NCBI GenBank assembly: GCA_023229435.1
Contig: JALNZF010000002.1
Span: forward strand, 186,001 to 250,000
DNA length: 64,000 nucleotides
Reading direction: 5' to 3'
Origin: Nitrospirota bacterium
GTDB lineage: Bacteria; Nitrospirota; UBA9217
Numbering within the stretch: the stretch's first letter is position 1; every line of letters starts with the position of its first letter. Of this stretch, positions 17,945 through 25,887 are shown in pieces. Position numbers and translations under genes: made by a program. The notes below the pieces were generated by a model, which saw nothing but the letters and a program-made list of their open reading frames with translations, was not told where the DNA came from and did no database searches.

Positions 17945-20900
17945 GTCACCCCCCAAACCTCTTCGATGATCCGGCGAAGTTGTTTCTGCGCGTCGTCCTG
18001 AAGTCTGCCAACGGCTGACAGAGCGTCGAGATTCTGTCGGGCAGAGGCGACGAGAACTTCCTGAGTGTGAATGTCTTCCATATAGGGAACGCGAAACTCC
18101 CCCATATAATCTTGGGAGACCTTGACCATACTCGGTGATGCCCCTTGCGGAACACGGCCGAAATACTGGCGGCCATACGTCGAATTGAAGAGGATAGCCG
18201 CAAACTCAGGCAGAATCTTGGTGCGATCAAACACAACGCGGGTCAGGAGATCGGGGAAGACGACTTTATCCTCAGTCGGCCCGACAATCCCTGCAAGTGC
18301 GACGAGTTCCGGGGTGTTGCCACGGCTGTAGAAGAAGTCCCCCTCGTGAACGTAGAAGGTTTCGATGTTCGGGCGGAATTCGGACGTGTACTTTCTTTCG
18401 GTCAGATCAATACGGCCCCGTTTCAAGCATGCCAGGGTCAAGACGGGTATTTCGCCACCGTTGCACGTCGGCGACCATCCGTTCCTTGTTTCCAGGATTG
18501 CGTCTTTAATCGGGCGAAGGTTGTCTTGGATAGAGTCCGGCAACACGATTGTGAATTTGGATTGGATGATGCGACACGACGACGCGACGGATACGAGTTC
18601 ATCAAGCCGCCGAGCTATGGTCTCCTGAATTTCTGGCGGCGGTAGCGGAATCTCGAAACCACAAAGGAAATCCGAGCCCTGTTCGGTCTTGATGCCTTTG
18701 TTCTTCTGATCGATCAACTGAGCAAGAAACTGCGGCGAACGGAGCATGTGGCAAAGGTAGTCAGCGCGGCTATCAGGCGTCTTCGGTTGGTACACTTGAT
18801 AATGCGTCGAACAAACCAATCGGCGTGGCGCTAATGCGACAGCACCTTGATGTAGGTTGATCTTCGATGTGATTAGTTCTCCGCGGTCCGCAATGTAGAG
18901 ATCCATGCCGGTTTCTGGAAATTCGCGAAAGTGAATGCATCCATCAGCAAAGGTGATCTTCTCTACAATATCAAATTGCCCGGAATAATCTTCCTTTCGC
19001 AAGCGTTCGTGCTTGGGTTCAACCAGTTCGCCTAACTTGCATCGTGGGTAACGTGCGCCGCTTTCGATGATCTTCCGGAGAGTGGCAAGCTGGTCGTGAT
19101 TCGCCAGTTCTTCGACCGGGTAGGCCATGAGGTATTGCCGGGCGATGTCGAACTCTATGGAATCCTGCACGTCCAGCATGGCGAGTGCGGAATGGGCTTT
19201 CTCCGGCGGGCAGTCCTTGAGTGCCTCATAGCGGGCGTCGAGAGGGTGCCCGTTCTTTCGCTTTGCGCCCTTGAAGACAGCGTTCCATTCCTCAAGTTGG
19301 CTTTTGGATAGGTTGCTCCGGGCGTTGGGCAGGTTGAACGAATAGAGGTGCGCGACCTCGATGCGTTTCGCAATTTCATTCATGGTCTTGACTCGCCAGA
19401 CTTCATCCTGCTGGGTCAGTCGCCCGCTGCGGTCGGTTTCGGTGATCTTGCCGGCGCGCAGTTGGTCGGCGAGTTTCGCGCCCAGGGGTTCACTTTCCTT
19501 CGCCGCCCGCTCGTAAAAGTCGGTGGTGGTGTCGGCCGCGATGCGGAGTTTGACGCGGGGGTCCAGGTTCACAATCCATGCCGCCGGCACACTGAAGGAA
19601 TGTTTGGTTTCCGGAGGTGTCTTGTCATGCCTGACGTATTTATCGAACAATTCAAGAGCCTCGACCAGTTGGCAACCTTCGATGGGACGGCGGTTGGTGC
19701 CCATTGTGTAACCGTCATTCGTAACCTTATAGAACCAGATATCCTTGGTCTGTCCGCCCTTCTCGAAGACTAGAATGGAGGTCTTCGGGCCGACACCGCC
19801 CTTGCTAACAAACACTCCCTGCGGCAGGCTGATGATCGCCCGGAGATTGTTTTCCTCGACAAGCATCTTCCGTAATGTGCGGGCGCTGGCCTGTCCCCAT
19901 GTCATGAACCCTTCGGACACGATGACCGCGCACCGGCCGCCGGGGGCCAGCGCGTCGAGCATGAGCTTCACAAAAAGGATGGTGGTCTCGGATTCGCGGG
20001 AAAACTCCGCCCACACGTTTGGGTAGGCTTCCTGGTCCCGGTCCGCGCCGAAGGGCGGATTGGCCTGAACGACGGTCTTGCTTCCGCCGTCCTTGGCTGG
20101 ATCGAAGAGAGCGAGCGAGTCGCCTTGCTCAATGTTTTGCGGGTTCAGGCCGCGGATATAGAAGTTGATCGCGGCCATTTTGCGGATCATGCCTAGGTAC
20201 TCGATGCCATGTATGCCGGAACGGTAGAATTCGAGGGCCTTCGTCGGCGACGGCATGGCGGCGGGGTGTTTAGCGAAGTGCTTCTGAAAATAGGCGATGA
20301 GTTCCGGGTGTGCCTTGAGACCGGGCCATTTCCCGGAACGGCGGACGGCCTCCGTCACATAGCCGTAGGAGTCAAAGCCGAAACCCGCCGTACCGCAAGC
20401 CGGATCGAAGATGCTGTCCAGAAAAGTCGGGTCGGTCAGGGCGACCATGAATTGTCGGATGTGGTCAGGCGTGCGGTGCAGGCCCATGTCCTTTGTGCCG
20501 CCGGTCTCGGAAAGAGCCGATTCGATGGCGTCCCCGAGAAGGTCCGTCTTCAAGAGGCGATCTTCGTCAATCTCTCCGATCAGTGCGAGAACTTCCTGAA
20601 GGTCGCCGCTCTTGACGTTGTTCGTGAAGTTAGAGTTTTTGAAGACCTCTTCGATCAAAACAAGTTGGTCCTGAACCTTCTGGCCCAGATTGGTTTTGTA
20701 GACCTTCCGGGCTTGAGAAAGAATACTGGCGTAGAACGGAAAGAACTTCTCGTTCAGGGTCGGCAACAGCCGTTCGTTCGGAACCGTGTGCAGTGAGTTG
20801 AAAAGCAGGTGGTCATTGGGGCGGGCGAACAGGTCGCGGAGTTGTTTGAAGTCCGGGTCCTGCTTCAGTTTCACCTCGAAGATGCGGAACAACAGCAGTT

Positions 20901-21015
20901 CGATGATGTACTCGACGCGCTGGACAGGCGTCCCCGCCGGGCGAAGCTTCTTGTGGAGCTTCTTCAGCGTGTTGTTCGTGTCGCTGTCCGCATAATGTAC
21001 TGTTGATCGACCCAT
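17932..21015 (-). CDS. hsdM: Type I modification methylase fused to specificity subunit (HsdM-HsdS)
   Basis: 1,027 residues, nearly twice a normal HsdM. Residues 1 to about 520 are an N6-adenine methyltransferase: SAM motif DPACGTAGFG near 203 and catalytic NPPFGAD near 318. From about 655 there are two HsdS-like half domains: the first starts at KLGELVEPKHERL and ends in the helical spacer IQETIARRLDELVSVASS, the second runs from PIKDAILETRNGW (about 835) to a C-terminal helix. Two target-recognition domains imply a bipartite recognition site. There is no separate hsdS, so one polypeptide supplies both M and S functions. A ribosome site (AAGGAG) precedes the ATG. It is the first gene of an operon running into hsdR and the Pycsar pair. 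Confidence 0.92.
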   Translation of the reverse strand: MGRSTVHYADSDTNNTLKKLHKKLRPAGTPVQRVEYIIELLLFRIFEVKLKQDPDFKQLRDLFARPNDHLLFNSLHTVPNERLLPTLNEKFFPFYASILSQARKVYKTNLGQKVQDQLVLIEEVFKNSNFTNNVKSGDLQEVLALIGEIDEDRLLKTDLLGDAIESALSETGGTKDMGLHRTPDHIRQFMVALTDPTFLDSIFDPACGTAGFGFDSYGYVTEAVRRSGKWPGLKAHPELIAYFQKHFAKHPAAMPSPTKALEFYRSGIHGIEYLGMIRKMAAINFYIRGLNPQNIEQGDSLALFDPAKDGGSKTVVQANPPFGADRDQEAYPNVWAEFSRESETTILFVKLMLDALAPGGRCAVIVSEGFMTWGQASARTLRKMLVEENNLRAIISLPQGVFVSKGGVGPKTSILVFEKGGQTKDIWFYKVTNDGYTMGTNRRPIEGCQLVEALELFDKYVRHDKTPPETKHSFSVPAAWIVNLDPRVKLRIAADTTTDFYERAAKESEPLGAKLADQLRAGKITETDRSGRLTQQDEVWRVKTMNEIAKRIEVAHLYSFNLPNARSNLSKSQLEEWNAVFKGAKRKNGHPLDARYEALKDCPPEKAHSALAMLDVQDSIEFDIARQYLMAYPVEELANHDQLATLRKIIESGARYPRCKLGELVEPKHERLRKEDYSGQFDIVEKITFADGCIHFREFPETGMDLYIADRGELITSKINLHQGAVALAPRRLVCSTHYQVYQPKTPDSRADYLCHMLRSPQFLAQLIDQKNKGIKTEQGSDFLCGFEIPLPPPEIQETIARRLDELVSVASSCRIIQSKFTIVLPDSIQDNLRPIKDAILETRNGWSPTCNGGEIPVLTLACLKRGRIDLTERKYTSEFRPNIETFYVHEGDFFYSRGNTPELVALAGIVGPTEDKVVFPDLLTRVVFDRTKILPEFAAILFNSTYGRQYFGRVPQGASPSMVKVSQDYMGEFRVPYMEDIHTQEVLVASARQNLDALSAVGRLQDDAQKQLRRIIEEVWGVTCPT

Positions 21016-21169
21016 ATGATGCCTATATCTCCTTCAGCGGCTTAGTTCAACTTTTGAGTTCAGCGGACGCCGGATGCGGTACGCAGGAACGAAGGGTTAT
21101 GCCCTTACTTGAGAACGAGCGAACGGGCCAACTCGATGAGAATGAGCAAGGTGGCATAGAACCCCGCGC

Positions 21170-21266
21170 GGGCCGGAGACGCGCAACCGGTATGTCTACA
21201 GCTGATGCGGCGTACATTGACATTGGTGCTGCGGATCTCCACAATTGCCGCACTTGCAGGGGTTCA
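21170..21266 (-). pseudogene. comM: comM fragment 2 (middle of gene)
   Basis: The minus strand reads NPCKCGNCGDPQHQCQCTPH, then a stop, then TYRLRVSGP, matching NPCKCGNWGDPAHQCQCTPH and TYRSRVSGP of the intact ComM at about 27.8 kb. Nucleotide identity to that segment is high by eye (nearly nine in ten). It sits between the hsdM start and the XRE gene, within the likely promoter region of the restriction operon. Only 97 bp survive, so it marks a recombination junction. Confidence 0.8.
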
Positions 21267-21326
21267 GTCGGGTTTGCAAAGTTTCGGTTGTCATTACCGT
21301 TAAGAATATACCTAAAAGGGTACGTT

Positions 21327-21698
21327 TTGCAACCCAAAACGCTTGGTGAGCATATCCAGAAGCGCCGGATGGATTTGGGGTTGTTCCAGCGGCAAGCTGC
21401 TGACAAGATGGGTGTCTCAGCGGCATCGATATGTAGTTGGGAGCGGGGAACGGAACCGGAGTTAAGGCATATCCCCAAGATCATCGAATTTCTCGGGTAC
21501 GTACCTTTTGACGGCCCGGATGATCTGTTCGGACGGCTGCGGTACTTCAAGAAGGTCCACGGGATGTCGTTCGATCGCCTCGGTGTGGCCATGGGGCGGG
21601 ACCCGGAGCAGCTCGTCGATTGGCTGAGCAACGGGATGAAGCCGTGCAAAAGGAATAAAGAGTTTATATGCAGCTTCTTAAAGAAAAATAGTAGATGA
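21327..21698 (+). CDS. XRE-type regulator with two helix-turn-helix domains, divergent from the restriction operon
   Basis: 123 residues from a TTG with AAAAGGG upstream; a longer in-frame extension runs backwards through the comM fragment and is not genuine. The first HTH is TLGEHIQKRRMDLGLFQRQA with DKMGVSAASICSWERG; after the conserved HIPKIIEFLGYVPF a second HTH-like repeat follows (LRYFKKVHGMSFDRLGVAM). Proteins of this shape are common single-gene regulators in Deltaproteobacteria and Acidobacteria. Lying head-to-head with hsdM, it may control the restriction operon, which is inference. The same family left a remnant at 4.9-5.16 kb. The true start is uncertain because the upstream sequence has been rearranged. 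Confidence 0.62.
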   Translation: MQPKTLGEHIQKRRMDLGLFQRQAADKMGVSAASICSWERGTEPELRHIPKIIEFLGYVPFDGPDDLFGRLRYFKKVHGMSFDRLGVAMGRDPEQLVDWLSNGMKPCKRNKEFICSFLKKNSR

Positions 21699-21880
21699 GT
21701 GCTACTGACTGCAACTTCAAAGCCGCAATTACAGCAATTAAAATTGTTAAGGAATACTGCGTTATCTATTCAAATTCATAAACTCGGATAGCAACTAAAA
21801 TGGAATAGCAGTCCGAGTCTCTTATGACTGCCCACTGAAAACAAAGATGGACACTGGATGAATGCTTGAATTTATTGCAA

Positions 21881-23044
21881 TTAAAAACTAATACCAGCAA
21901 TATATTTTGCTTTTGTTTGATTAATTACAGAACTGAGATACCATCGGCCAGCAGAGGGAAATTGTAAGCTATGGAAAAATGTAGCTATTATTTTCACTTT
22001 TTTATTGTTATTTTCCCCAATTAACAGATTTGCTACAGCATACAGTAAACCACCGCTTACGATGACATCATCACAAAGTAATATGCCGGTCGCATCTGCC
22101 ATTTTTTCACGATAATATTGAAGTGGTTCATTCATTAAAAAAATAAATTTTACTTTTTTTGTTTTAAATCTTTTTTGCTGTTCAATGGCTAAATTAAAAG
22201 CTATTGGTATCGATGCAACAGATAAGGCAACAAAGGTATCGATGTCTACATTTATTAATTGATCTAATAATCTATTAATAAATGTTGAATAAAGTTTAGG
22301 ATCAAGGTACAGATCTAATGGGTTTATGTAATCAGCCGTAATAAATTTTTTTGATTCTTCCGGCGTCAATATTGTTGTTACATTTATCTCTGGAAGAGTT
22401 TGCACATTATCTTTTAAATTTTCCGTTTTTATGTATGTCAGCCAGTATTTGTCCTCTTTCATCCAAAAGTCGTCATTTAGCATTCTAGACTTATCGACCA
22501 TCTGATTTAACGGCTTATGTAATGTTTCCCAGTCGTATAATGATTTAATTGATTTTAAATAAGATTTTTTATGCTTTTCATCCTCAATACAATCAAATAA
22601 TACCGCATATTCTATGTGCTTAACCTGTCTGTTTGTGATCAGATTATTGGCAAGCCGAATTGTACCGCCTGTTCTCGTATGTGAATCAACGCAAAATATT
22701 TTTTTCCCCTTGACACTAAAATTAGCAGATTCCGGTGGCAGGCCGAGGATGAAAGTTCTATCCTCATATATAAATTCAGACATTGAACTGATTAGCAACG
22801 GTTTTTTGGAATCAAAGGCGAGTTTTGCTGCGAGTGGATAACCTGATTTACCTAGAGAGCAGATATAATCAAACTTGTCGGTTAGTTTATAATACTTGTC
22901 ATAGAACTTTTCATAGACATCTATAAAAGAAAATACGTTTTCATAAAAGAACCACTCGTCCCAAATCTTTTCACCATTAGAGTAATCTTTTCTGATGACC
23001 GTATTAAGTAATGATTGTAAATCTTCCATTCTTCTATTTAACAC
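21881..23044 (-). CDS. Tandem phosphoribosyltransferase-fold protein, possible defence effector
   Basis: 387 residues, very AT-rich. Two type I PRTase-like halves are visible. The first has YICSLGKSGYPLAAKLA near 60-75 and the PRPP-loop-like KKIFCVDSHTRTGGTIRLAN near 115-130; the second has VALSVASIPIAFNLA near 265-280 and GILLCDDVIVSGGLLYAVAN near 318-337. The acidic pair before the loop is replaced by VDSH in the first half but kept as CDD in the second, so the second may be catalytic and the first degenerate. No signal peptide or membrane helix is present. The start overlaps the upstream gene by 7 bp. PRTase-fold proteins occur as effectors in several bacterial conflict systems, including some retrons. 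No substrate can be assigned. Confidence 0.7.
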   Translation of the reverse strand: MLNRRMEDLQSLLNTVIRKDYSNGEKIWDEWFFYENVFSFIDVYEKFYDKYYKLTDKFDYICSLGKSGYPLAAKLAFDSKKPLLISSMSEFIYEDRTFILGLPPESANFSVKGKKIFCVDSHTRTGGTIRLANNLITNRQVKHIEYAVLFDCIEDEKHKKSYLKSIKSLYDWETLHKPLNQMVDKSRMLNDDFWMKEDKYWLTYIKTENLKDNVQTLPEINVTTILTPEESKKFITADYINPLDLYLDPKLYSTFINRLLDQLINVDIDTFVALSVASIPIAFNLAIEQQKRFKTKKVKFIFLMNEPLQYYREKMADATGILLCDDVIVSGGLLYAVANLLIGENNNKKVKIIATFFHSLQFPSAGRWYLSSVINQTKAKYIAGISF

Positions 23045-23871
23045 AAATTCTGTACTATAAATTTACTAGTTAGTGCGGGTGAATTAATTATGTGATTCAA
23101 TAACTCCTGACACTCCTTGATTTTTTTGGTAATCATGACTTCTTTAATCGGATAAGTGAACGATTGAAAGAAAGATTCGAGTCTTATCTTTAATGTTTCA
23201 TAAATTATTAATTCTTTGTCATTAAAATTCGCCAAAGAAAGTTCTTCTAATATTCCATTATTTTCTAAAGCAATAAGCTCAATGTAAGATTTAAAAATAT
23301 CGAGCCTATCTAATTCTTTTTTTACTTTCTTTAATAAAGTATAAAACTGACTATTTATTTCTATTTCAATACCTGTTTCAAAATCGACTGTTTCAAAATC
23401 TTTCATACATCTGTATGTGTTAGCAACCGAATTAAGGATCAAGGCACTATCATTAAACTGGATACCTTTATATAAATTGTATGCTTCATGTTTTATGCTG
23501 TCTACTACTTCAGAATCTGCAGTAATTTTTCTTCGTGCGACTTCAGACAGGTTGCCCAAGCTAGCAGGATAATGACTAGCTACAAAATCATATCCAAGAG
23601 GTTTTCTCTCGAAAAAGCTTTTCATTTTTGTAATTAAACCTACGTTTTGATAGCTTTTTGAGCGCTTTCTTAATGATATTTCATTTAGCAAATCGCTAAA
23701 GGGCCTTTCAATAAGAGTAAGTGAATTGTCCGATGCTTCAAATACTTTTTTTGGATAGATAGAGATAATATTTCTCAAATGATATTCTCTAAATAAGTAA
23801 GTTAGAATACTTTTGAGGAGTAAATAAAACAATATAAGGATAAATGTTAGCACGATAATTCCGATTATCAT
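23038..23871 (-). CDS. Membrane-anchored protein of unknown function in the PRTase operon
   Basis: 277 residues. One strong N-terminal membrane helix (residues 2-25) is followed by an all-helical, highly charged cytoplasmic part of about 250 residues with no motif I recognise. The sequence is AT-rich and rich in Lys, Ile, Glu and Asn, like its neighbours and unlike the rest of the window. It ends 7 bp inside the PRTase gene and starts 18 bp after the four-helix membrane gene, so the three are one translationally linked unit. A sensor or scaffold tying the PRTase protein to the membrane is a guess from context. Confidence 0.65.
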   Translation of the reverse strand: MIIGIIVLTFILILFYLLLKSILTYLFREYHLRNIISIYPKKVFEASDNSLTLIERPFSDLLNEISLRKRSKSYQNVGLITKMKSFFERKPLGYDFVASHYPASLGNLSEVARRKITADSEVVDSIKHEAYNLYKGIQFNDSALILNSVANTYRCMKDFETVDFETGIEIEINSQFYTLLKKVKKELDRLDIFKSYIELIALENNGILEELSLANFNDKELIIYETLKIRLESFFQSFTYPIKEVMITKKIKECQELLNHIINSPALTSKFIVQNLC

Positions 23872-23889
23872 TGCCGCATTCCCCTTTCT

Positions 23890-24456
23890 TTAAGCATTAA
23901 TAGTACTTCTTTCTAGAAATCTACTGATAAAAATGAGAACGAAAAATAAGATCATAAAAAGATCTATCACAAGCGAATAAACCATATAATCATAAGCACT
24001 AATCTCCAAAGGGAGAATCACAGACGATATCATCATTAGCATTAAATATAACGCTACAGAGGTACCATGATTCTTACCGATACTCTTTGTTGAATATTTT
24101 GGACCTAAATCTTCGCCGAGAGCTTTAATTGCATCGTCTGTTTTCATATAAGCCATAATAAGAAAATAGAACGTCATGCACATAATAAATGCATTAAACG
24201 AATAAATAAATAATTTATAGAAAATTTCAAAATCTAAAGAGCCAAGAATTTTCGTTAAATTGAGTAATGCATCTGTCAAATTGCGATGGACATAGGATTG
24301 GTTATGTAGACCACTTAAAATAACACCATACAAAGCAGAAAGAATAATTCCGAAAAGAGTAAAAATAATTGGAAAAATATTTCTAAAGTCTTCTTGAAGT
24401 GACGGTGCAGCTTGAACCCGAGTTGTATGTAAATATCGTTTTCTTTTATTAGGCAT
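23890..24456 (-). CDS. Four-helix membrane protein, first gene of the PRTase operon
   Basis: 188 residues with four predicted membrane helices, at about 28-48 (NIFPIIFTLFGIILSALYGV), 80-102 (LFIYSFNAFIMCMTFYFLIM), 132-150 and 158-178. The N-terminus is basic (PNKRKRYLHTTR) and cytoplasmic by the positive-inside rule, with a polar loop KTDDAIKALGEDLG between helices 2 and 3. It matches no transporter family I know. Its position in front of a membrane-anchored protein and a PRTase-fold protein, in a defence neighbourhood, suggests a pore or membrane-damaging component. That is inference. Confidence 0.65.
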   Translation of the reverse strand: MPNKRKRYLHTTRVQAAPSLQEDFRNIFPIIFTLFGIILSALYGVILSGLHNQSYVHRNLTDALLNLTKILGSLDFEIFYKLFIYSFNAFIMCMTFYFLIMAYMKTDDAIKALGEDLGPKYSTKSIGKNHGTSVALYLMLMMISSVILPLEISAYDYMVYSLVIDLFMILFFVLIFISRFLERSTINA

Positions 24457-24518
24457 TATATGCTTAAACGAAATAATTCATAATAGACTTATCGGTAGAT
24501 TTTATAAAAACAGGGTAG

Positions 24519-24570
24519 AAAAATTAAAAAGCCCGCCTCCTCACTTACCAATAAAGACTAAGAGGGCGGA
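24519..24570 (-). terminator. Terminator-like hairpin inside the leader of the PRTase operon
   Basis: On the minus strand CCGCCCTC pairs with GAGGAGGCGG (one bulge) across a 20-nt loop and is followed by TTTTTAATTTTT (24519-24530). It lies between the predicted promoter (24649-24678) and the first gene (24456). It could end a short RNA of about 120 nt, attenuate the operon, or shield it from read-through. Confidence 0.5.
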
Positions 24571-24648
24571 CAGAATTCATAGAATTAACTTTCTGAAAAA
24601 TATGGTTTTTTTCATGATAGTGCATTTATACGATGACTAACTTTTTTA

Positions 24649-24678
24649 AAATTACAGTAAAAATAAGGTGTTGTCAAG
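24649..24678 (-). promoter_or_regulatory. Predicted sigma-70 promoter of the PRTase operon
   Basis: Minus-strand TTGACA (24673-24678, perfect) and TAATTT (24649-24654) are 18 bp apart. Transcription would start near 24642, about 185 nt before the first start codon, leaving an unusually long leader that holds a terminator-like hairpin. The rest of 24679-24950 shows no convincing gene. Confidence 0.5.
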
Positions 24679-24950
24679 AAAATTCAATATTATTTTCGGC
24701 TTATAATGAATCAGAGCCAGTACCCTCATCTGTTGTTCTAGGATAGTCTGCGCAGCAAAACACCTCGCATATCGGACTCGGAATGTGACGTTTAATACGA
24801 TTCATTCTTAAACTGAAATTAGCAATTCCCGATTCTAAAAAAGTGAAACTCGCGTTAAGGACAGGAAGAAACAAATACGAGTGCCGATGAGCTTCAAAAT
24901 GCCATATCCCATTCATTCTAAATCATCTTGTATTTGGAAGATCGGCTCAA

Positions 24951-25078
24951 CCTCCTAGCCAAGCTCAGATGCTGAATCGTCGCTGAGATGTGCTCGTTGC
25001 GATCTTCTCTCTGGGCTAAATATCAGCAATCGTCCGTGCATCTTTAAGTAAACCGTTATATGCCCAGGCTGAAAGTCC
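24951..25078 (-). pseudogene. comM: comM fragment 3 (3' end of gene)
   Basis: The minus strand reads GLSAWAYNGLLKDARTIADI, an in-frame stop, then PREKIAT and, after a frame change, a tail like QHLSLARR. This matches GLSARAYNRILKVARTIADI and the final QYRSLDRR of the intact ComM 2.4 kb away. It covers roughly the last 45 codons. The upstream (right) side joins unrelated GC-rich DNA carrying a truncated DUF5131 gene. Confidence 0.75.
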
Positions 25079-25116
25079 CGCGCATTTATCTCCCACTGAC
25101 GATATTGGTGGCGCCG

Positions 25117-25142
25117 GGCGCTCGCTTTGGCGAGCGCCTTTT
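25117..25142 (+). terminator. Strong intrinsic terminator-like hairpin
   Basis: GGCGCTCGC (25117-25125) pairs perfectly with GCGAGCGCC (25130-25138), with a 4-nt loop and TTTT after it. No plus-strand gene precedes it now, so it is probably left over from a lost neighbour. Confidence 0.55.
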
Positions 25143-25325
25143 CTGCGAAAGCTCAGGCGAGCGTGGTGGAGCGACGGCGCTGCGCTTGCCCTGACAAAGC
25201 CTGACATGATTCGGGCGTGAAGCGACCCCCTTGCCGGCTGCAATGTCCCGGTCACAGGGTCATGCAGGCCGATCTGCAAGGGGGCTGACAGGACTGCAAG
25301 CGCTGTGACTGAGCGATGGGGGAGC

Positions 25326-25841
25326 TCACTTAGCCGCCGCGCGGCGGGTGGGGCAAGGCGGCGGGGTTGGTTCTTCGAAGACTCTCAGATCCTTTGGCGG
25401 CTTTTTCCCCTTGTAGAAAAAGGGTACCACGACGGACTGGCACTGGTCCCGCAGGCCCCGGGCCCAGGTCAGATCAAAAGGCCGTGCGCCCGGCCCGGTC
25501 TCGGGCCCGCAGATTATCCAGTCTATCAGTCGGCTCGACGCCCAAAGCTGAAAACTGCGGGGTACGAGAGGCCCGCGCTTTTTGCTTAGATAGCCGGTTA
25601 GGTCTATCGGGCCAAGCATCGGCTCGACCGAAACGAACTTGACAGCTGCTGGCATTTGATACAAGAACGGTATCCGTCGCTCAGCCTGTGCCTGGTTTTC
25701 CACGGAAACACCGAACCAGAGCACCGGGCTTCCCACGTAATCCCGATCCGCGAACTTCTCGAAAAACGCGGCCATGCGTTCCACCCGCTTTGTCAGGATC
25801 ATGTAGGTGTGTTGGGGTGTTGCGGTAACGACCTCATGTGA
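25326..25841 (-). pseudogene. 3' part of a DUF5131 (phage Gp37/Gp68-like) gene
   Basis: About 170 codons match the C-terminal two thirds of the DUF5131 family: TPQHTYMILTKRVERMAAFF, GVSVENQAQAERRIPFL, KFVSVEPMLGPIDL, IDWIICGPETGPGARPF and VPFFYKGKK. The N-terminal third, which carries the family's first cysteine cluster (WNPITGCTxxSPGCxxCYAE in relatives), is missing. The frame instead runs upstream into the tail region of the next gene, so the long open frame to 25991 is chimeric. The family is common in phages and islands, with unknown function. The loss implies insertion of the 25.9-27.3 kb module or a deletion. Confidence 0.75.
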
Positions 25842-25887
25842 ACCTGATAATTTAATCGTCCTACAGGATTCTATCTCTTTAGGCGGC

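Noticed and set aside
21003..21326. N-terminal extension of the XRE gene back to 21003
   Set aside because: This stretch is the antisense of a comM fragment and the hsdM start region; the HTH homology begins only near 21330.
24701..24916. A 71-codon gene upstream of the PRTase operon
   Set aside because: No ribosome site, no motif, and its composition looks random.
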